A DNA stretch of 64,000 bases. It comes from DASVUC01 sp038237225 (GTDB lineage: Bacteria; Planctomycetota; Phycisphaerae; Tepidisphaerales; Tepidisphaeraceae). Positions 60,227 to 64,000 of this stretch are shown piece by piece (within the stretch, counting starts at the first letter, position 1; each line of letters starts with the position of its first letter). A program made the position numbers and the translations under genes. The stretch is taken from the NCBI GenBank assembly GCA_038237225.1, contig JBBRYX010000013.1:62001-126000 (forward strand), given 5' to 3'. The notes under the pieces were generated by a model, which was given only the letters and a program-made list of their open reading frames with translations, had not been told where the DNA came from and did not search any database.

Positions 60227-60699
60227 AGCGCCATCCCCTCCGCCAGCCGGCGTTGATTCACCAACTCGAGTTGCGCCCCACGCGCTCGCGATGATTCCGG
60301 GATCCGCATCACCACTCGAGTCCCCTCCACCGCAAGGCGCATTCCCGGCACCTCCGCACGCCACCGCAATAGCTCTTCCTTCCCGCCCGCCCGGCTCGCG
60401 CGAATCATCGACCCATCTTTGTCCACGCGCCACTCCACCTGCCCGCCCCCCGACATCTTTAATGTTACGACCTGATTGGCCGCACTCATCTCCGATGCCG
60501 TCCACGCATCCGCGCGAAGCATCCGCATCGCCGAATCAAATCGCACTGTCCGCGTATGCGCCTGCGATGCGTTGTGGTTCAGTTTCATGATCGAGGTGAA
60601 CAGTCGCGCGGAAATCAGCGAAAAGACGCTGAGAATGATGATCAGCAACAGCAATTCAATCATCAAATATCCTTGACGATTTCTGCGACCCTTGTTCAT
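60223..60699 (-). CDS. Prepilin-like minor pseudopilin, second of three
   Basis: The 158-aa protein reads MNKGRRNRQGYLMIELLLLI, giving a class III prepilin leader: basic stretch, G^Y and Glu5, then a 20-residue helix. The globular part (FDSAMRMLRADAWTASE, VVTLKMSGGGQVEWRVDKDG) resembles GspH/GspJ-type minor pseudopilins. It overlaps both neighbours by 4 nt. It should be cleaved by a prepilin peptidase, which is not encoded in the window. Confidence 0.78.
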   Translation of the reverse strand: MNKGRRNRQGYLMIELLLLIIILSVFSLISARLFTSIMKLNHNASQAHTRTVRFDSAMRMLRADAWTASEMSAANQVVTLKMSGGGQVEWRVDKDGSMIRASRAGGKEELLRWRAEVPGMRLAVEGTRVVMRIPESSRARGAQLELVNQRRLAEGMAL

Positions 60700-61058
60700 T
60701 TCGCCCCGCCTTTCTGTTTCGCAGCCGCCGGAATCATGCCCGTCAGCGACGCGCTTCGCCCATTGATCTGAACATCCACCGTCGCCCACTTCAATCCCTT
60801 GACCGTGCTTGCCGTGTCCAGCGCCGTCACCTTCAATTGACCCTTCTCCGGCACACTTGGCGCTTCTGTGCCGCTCTGAAGCGCCACCATCGTCTGCTCC
60901 GCAAGCAGGGTCGCCGCCCGCGAATCATTCAGCCGCTGTGATCCCTTGAACTGCCGCCCGATCGCTATCGAGAACAGCACCATGACGAACGAAACGATTG
61001 CAATCGCGATAATCACTTCGGTCATGAAAAACCCGGTATGTCTGCGCCGAATGCTCAT
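60696..61058 (-). CDS. Prepilin-like minor pseudopilin (GspI-like), first of three
   Basis: The 120-aa protein starts MSIRRRHTGFFMTEVIIAIA, with G^F and Glu5 followed by a hydrophobic helix. The remaining 80 residues (ATLLAEQTMVALQSGTEAP...LKVTALDTAS...WATVDVQINGRSASLTGMIPA) fit a GspI-like pattern. It overlaps gspF2 and the next gene by 4 nt each, so translation is coupled. Confidence 0.8.
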   Translation of the reverse strand: MSIRRRHTGFFMTEVIIAIAIVSFVMVLFSIAIGRQFKGSQRLNDSRAATLLAEQTMVALQSGTEAPSVPEKGQLKVTALDTASTVKGLKWATVDVQINGRSASLTGMIPAAAKQKGGAK

Positions 61059-62302
61059 AACGGATTCATCCTTGATTGCGACGCCAGATGGTTGATCATC
61101 TCCGTCATCGGCGAAAACAAGCTGAACGTCACCGCGCCGACAATTACGCCGAACGCCAACACCGTCAACGGAACCGCCGCCCCCTGCACCAGCGCCGATA
61201 ATCGGCTGAACCGGGTGCGGTAGTACCGCGCGAGAAATCGAAGCACATTCGCCGCATCTTCATTCTGCCGCGCCGCGCTGAGCATCCCCACAACAATCTC
61301 CGGCATCCCCGCGCTCCGCGCCGCATCATGAATCGAAGCCCCATCCGAGACCTCCCGCGCCCACCGCAGAACGCGCGCCCGCAAAACAGCGTTCACACGC
61401 AGCAGCCCCGCCTGTGCAATCGCCTTATCCGCCGGCATCCCCGCCTCAAACGCATCCGCCAGCGCCTCACAGACATCCGTCAGCCCGCGATCTCGCTGCA
61501 GCGCATGCGCAATCGGCATCCACCACAGCGCATATTGAATCGCCACCTGCCGCATCGTTCCCGTTGATCGCTCCGGATGAAACGTCTCCCACATCGCCCG
61601 CGCCCCGGTCCAGAGTATCGTTGCCACAACCAGTATTCCGATCACCGGTCCAAACACATAGGCGAGCTGAAAGGTCCGCACCGTGATCGTCGGCATTTTC
61701 ATCCCGAAATCCCTGGAGATCGCCTGGAGCTTCGGCAAAACGAAGATCGCGATCATCGAGAGGACCAGCGACGTCACCAGAAGCATCAGCGGCGGATAAA
61801 TCCAGAAGAACATCGAGTCGATTCCATCCCGCCGCGCCGCCACATCCCGCTCCTGACGCAGCCTGAGCAGCGCCTGAGGCAGACGCCCCACACGCTCCGC
61901 CGCCGTGATAATCCCGATCACCCGATCCGGAATCTCCGGCACCGACATGTCCAGCGCCGCGCCGATCGGAATCCCATCTTCCATCCGCTGCCGTAGATGC
62001 CCCAGTCGCAACGCCGATTTCCCCGGCTCGCTCCGCTGCGCCGCCCACAGCATCCGCGGCAACGGCAAGTTCAACCGCACTGCCTGCTCCAGGTAACTCA
62101 GCACCATCGCCGCTCGCCGCCCGCGCGAATTCGTCGCAATCCCCAGCATCAATGGAAACAGCAGCAGCACCGCCAGGATCCCCAGGATCCCAAACACCGG
62201 CGCAAAGCCGACGCCGATCAGAACCGCGCCGGCGAACAGCAGCGCCCCCGCCGCCACCATCCAGAACAACATTTCGAGAATGAATTTGAGGACACGCAGC
62301 AT
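61055..62302 (-). CDS. GspF/PilC-like inner-membrane platform protein 2
   Basis: The 415-aa protein has two strong helices near the start (MLFWMVAAGALLFAGAVLIGVGF, ILGILAVLLLFPLMLG) and two GspF domains: LSYLEQAVRLNLPLPRMLWAAQ...GIITAAERVGRLPQALLRL, helix MLLVTSLVLSMIAIFVLPKL, and ADAFEAGMPADKAIAQAG...MLSAARQNEDAANVLRFLARYY. It is the second platform protein in the operon and is more divergent than its neighbour; it starts 3 bp after that gene's stop. Two different GspF proteins in one operon are unusual. Confidence 0.82.
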   Translation of the reverse strand: MLRVLKFILEMLFWMVAAGALLFAGAVLIGVGFAPVFGILGILAVLLLFPLMLGIATNSRGRRAAMVLSYLEQAVRLNLPLPRMLWAAQRSEPGKSALRLGHLRQRMEDGIPIGAALDMSVPEIPDRVIGIITAAERVGRLPQALLRLRQERDVAARRDGIDSMFFWIYPPLMLLVTSLVLSMIAIFVLPKLQAISRDFGMKMPTITVRTFQLAYVFGPVIGILVVATILWTGARAMWETFHPERSTGTMRQVAIQYALWWMPIAHALQRDRGLTDVCEALADAFEAGMPADKAIAQAGLLRVNAVLRARVLRWAREVSDGASIHDAARSAGMPEIVVGMLSAARQNEDAANVLRFLARYYRTRFSRLSALVQGAAVPLTVLAFGVIVGAVTFSLFSPMTEMINHLASQSRMNPL

Positions 62303-62305
62303 CGG

Positions 62306-63517
62306 TTATCCCGTCATGTTTCGGATGAGCGTGACGAACGGAATAAACAGCGCCATGATTACAAACCCGATCACGCACGCCACCACGATGATGAGCACCG
62401 GCGTCAGCACCCCCGGGATGAGCGCCAACCGCGTCTCCGCCTGCTGCTGATACATCTCCGTAAGCGTCGCCAGCATCGCCGGCAGATCGTGGTTCTCGCT
62501 CCCCAGCGACATCGCCGCCGATACCGTCGCCGGAAGAATCGCCGTTCGCTCGACCTGATCCAAACGCTGCCCCGCCGCCAGCGCGCTCGTCATCATTTCC
62601 CCATCGCGACGCAAGGCGGGCGATCCAATCGCATCGCCCGCAAGCTTGATCGCCCCCGGCAAATCCATTCCACCCTGCACCCCAAGCCGAACCGCGTCGC
62701 ACCACCGCGCAATCAGATTCCGCTCGATCACCGGTCCAATCAGCGGCATCGGCAACACGAGACGATCCACCGCCGCCCGATCCCAACCCGCGACCCGTAA
62801 AAGCTGCCAGCCCACCGGAATCATCACCAGCGCGACCACAATCGCGATTGCCACCATCGGAACCCAATTCGCCATGCTCAACAGTATCGCCGTGATCGCA
62901 GGCAGTTGGACCCCAAACCCCTTGTACATCGTCCCAAACTGCGGCAGCACAACCATCCCCAGAAACACCAGCACCGCCGCCAGCGCCAGCATCACCATGA
63001 TCGGATACGACATCGCCCGCCACAGCATCGCGCGGACCCGCGCCACCAATTCGATGTGCCGCCCAAGGTTCAGCAGCATCGCCGACAGGTTATTCATCCG
63101 CACGCCCGCGGAAACAAGCTGCCCATACAACGGTGGAAAGTTCATCTGATGCTTCTCAAGCGCTTCTCCCAGCGGCGTCCCCTTCTCCATCTCCGCCACA
63201 ACCTGGTGAATCGTCTGCTTCAGCCGCCCCGATCGCATGTCCTGCGCAATCAGCCGCAGCCCATGCTCAACCGGCAGCCCCGCCGCCGTCAGTTGCGTCA
63301 GCTGCTGATTGAACGCCAGAAAATCCTCCCCGCGCAGCGGCGTCGTCCGCCCCGGACGCCGCACCGGCTCCACCTGCATCACCCGCAGCCGCAGGTTCCC
63401 CAGCAACTGATTCGCCTGCTCCAGATCCGGCGCATCGATCGTCCCGCTGATCGGCAACCCTTCCACGGTCTGCGCCTGATAAGCAAAGGTGTTCATTTCA
63501 TGGGTGTCTTCAGACAT
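62306..63517 (-). CDS. GspF/PilC-like inner-membrane platform protein 1
   Basis: A 403-aa protein; the alternative ATG at 63496 (MNTFAYQAQ) is possible. The N-terminus has the usual FAYQAQTVEGLPISGTIDA region and LLGNLRLRVMQVEPV. Two GspF domains follow (FNQQLTQLTAAGLPVEHGLRL and LPGAIKLAGDAIGSPALRRDGEMMT...MSLGSENHDLPAMLATL), with helices in YPIMVMLALAAVLVFLGMVVLPQF and ILIVVACVIGFVIMALFIPF. It forms the base on which the pseudopilus is assembled. The gspE gene precedes it by 136 bp containing a palindromic element. Confidence 0.9.
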   Translation of the reverse strand: MSEDTHEMNTFAYQAQTVEGLPISGTIDAPDLEQANQLLGNLRLRVMQVEPVRRPGRTTPLRGEDFLAFNQQLTQLTAAGLPVEHGLRLIAQDMRSGRLKQTIHQVVAEMEKGTPLGEALEKHQMNFPPLYGQLVSAGVRMNNLSAMLLNLGRHIELVARVRAMLWRAMSYPIMVMLALAAVLVFLGMVVLPQFGTMYKGFGVQLPAITAILLSMANWVPMVAIAIVVALVMIPVGWQLLRVAGWDRAAVDRLVLPMPLIGPVIERNLIARWCDAVRLGVQGGMDLPGAIKLAGDAIGSPALRRDGEMMTSALAAGQRLDQVERTAILPATVSAAMSLGSENHDLPAMLATLTEMYQQQAETRLALIPGVLTPVLIIVVACVIGFVIMALFIPFVTLIRNMTG

Positions 63518-63553
63518 AAATCATCCAAAATTTTTCGCGACTACTCCGGACGC

Positions 63554-63657
63554 TGTGGGGGCGACGCCTGCGTCGCGGTCGACGCGAAGCGTCGAGATAA
63601 CTGTCGCACGTGAGACTCGCGGCTGCGCCGCGGCGCGACGCAGGCGTCGCCCCTACA
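63554..63657. repeat. Palindromic REP/MITE-like element, copy 3
   Basis: Ends TGTGGGGGCGACGCCTGCG and CGCAGGCGTCGCCCCTACA are inverted; the GTCGCGGTCGACGCGAAGCG block matches, inverted, the element at 4412-4520. Its last bases form the stop codon of gspE. Confidence 0.8.
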
Positions 63658-64000
63658 TTCCCAGCACGCGCCCAATCTCCTCGGCATCCGTCACTCCGTT
63701 CTCAACCAGCAGCTCGGCGGAAGCACGCATCGATGCAAAACCACTCTGCTCCCCGTACGCCTGACGCAACGTCTCCAAATCCGCCTTCTGCAACAACGCC
63801 TTTCGCACCGTCTCATCCAGCTGCATATATTCCGCCACAGGCGCTCGACCGGAATATCTTTCACCATTTTTCTTCCGCACAAGGCGCTGCGCCACCACCT
63901 CGAAGAGTGCACTGCTGATCTGGTAAGGTTCCACCCCCATCTCCATCAATCGCGCCATCGCCCCCGCCGGCGTTGCCGCATGCAGCGTCGAGATCAACCG
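63653..64000 (-). CDS. GspE/PilB-family secretion ATPase, C-terminal part (5' end outside window)
   Basis: The frame is open to the right edge and reads RLISTLHAATPAGAMARLMEMG followed by VEPYQISSALFEVVAQRLVRK, the end of the ATPase domain (His box TLHA, typical VAQRLVRKxC). The zinc-binding CxxC pair of classical GspE is not seen at this position (RLVRKKNGERYSGR). A C-terminal YMQLDETVRKALLQKADLETL follows. It powers the pseudopilus through the GspF proteins encoded next. It is the first gene of the operon visible on this strand. Confidence 0.9.
   Translation of the reverse strand, partial: RLISTLHAATPAGAMARLMEMGVEPYQISSALFEVVAQRLVRKKNGERYSGRAPVAEYMQLDETVRKALLQKADLETLRQAYGEQSGFASMRASAELLVENGVTDAEEIGRVLGM

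Overview
The window looks like chromosome of a GC-rich bacterium of the Planctomycetota, probably near the Phycisphaerae/Tepidisphaerales. The best evidence is three large secreted proteins that begin with the planctomycetal LEPR-XLL export motif: LEARRMLS near 26.7 kb, LESRLLMA near 34.7 kb and LEIRVLLA near 50.7 kb. Other support comes from a divergent IspD, many small palindromic intergenic repeats, and housekeeping genes scattered singly instead of in classical operons. No integrase, transposase or phage structural gene was found. The placement is inference; no 16S gene is present.

Layout. 0-6.4 kb: the tail of an Mrp/ApbC Fe-S ATPase, a Uma2-type nuclease, ffh (SRP54), an MqsR/MqsA-like pair, pheA (chorismate mutase/prephenate dehydratase), an ispD homologue and tRNA-Ile with a clear promoter and terminator. 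6.5-12.6 kb: a signalling block with a 155-aa protein of unknown function, a KaiC-like double-RecA ATPase, a VapBC-type pair, a 20-nt tandem repeat array and a hybrid PAS histidine kinase. 12.8-25.1 kb: a SWIM-SNF2 helicase, an aldo/keto reductase, two cell-envelope glycosyltransferases, a Vps4-like AAA ATPase, a repeat-rich region, a small antitoxin-like gene overlapping a retropepsin-like protease gene, and two lipoproteins. 25.3-26.8 kb: a frameshifted LEPR-XLL/RTX gene.

27-34.3 kb is a sulfur-assimilation cluster: YlbF-like protein, ThiF/MoeB-type E1, CysM-type synthase, JAMM peptidase (Mec-like), rhodanese, two small paralogues, CysK, a VapBC remnant, CysC, a PHP phosphoesterase and tRNA-Met. 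The E1 + Mec + CysM set resembles the sulfur-carrier (CysO) route to cysteine, but no carrier gene is visible. 34.5-46.2 kb is one gene for a 3,904-aa secreted M36 metallopeptidase with many PPC, Ig-like and RTX modules. 46.2-50.3 kb holds tRNA-Thr, greA, an orphan atpC, a GT2-DUF2062 protein, a UbiE-like methyltransferase and an ankyrin lipoprotein. 50.5-54.8 kb is a 1,430-aa (or 1,366-aa) galactose-oxidase-like protein bracketed by two copies of a 96-bp palindromic element. 54.9-64 kb, all on the minus strand, holds a PagL-like deacylase, a Ku + LigD end-joining pair, and a type II secretion/type IV pilus-like operon (gspE-gspF-gspF-three prepilin-like genes) ending in a TPR/O-GlcNAc-transferase-like gene.

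Two genome-wide habits stand out by eye. Several genes have a TANNNT hexamer 6-8 nt upstream of the start and no Shine-Dalgarno, which suggests leaderless mRNAs. The plus strand is C-rich at both ends of the window but G-rich from about 12.7 to 33 kb regardless of gene orientation, which suggests a past inversion or insertion.
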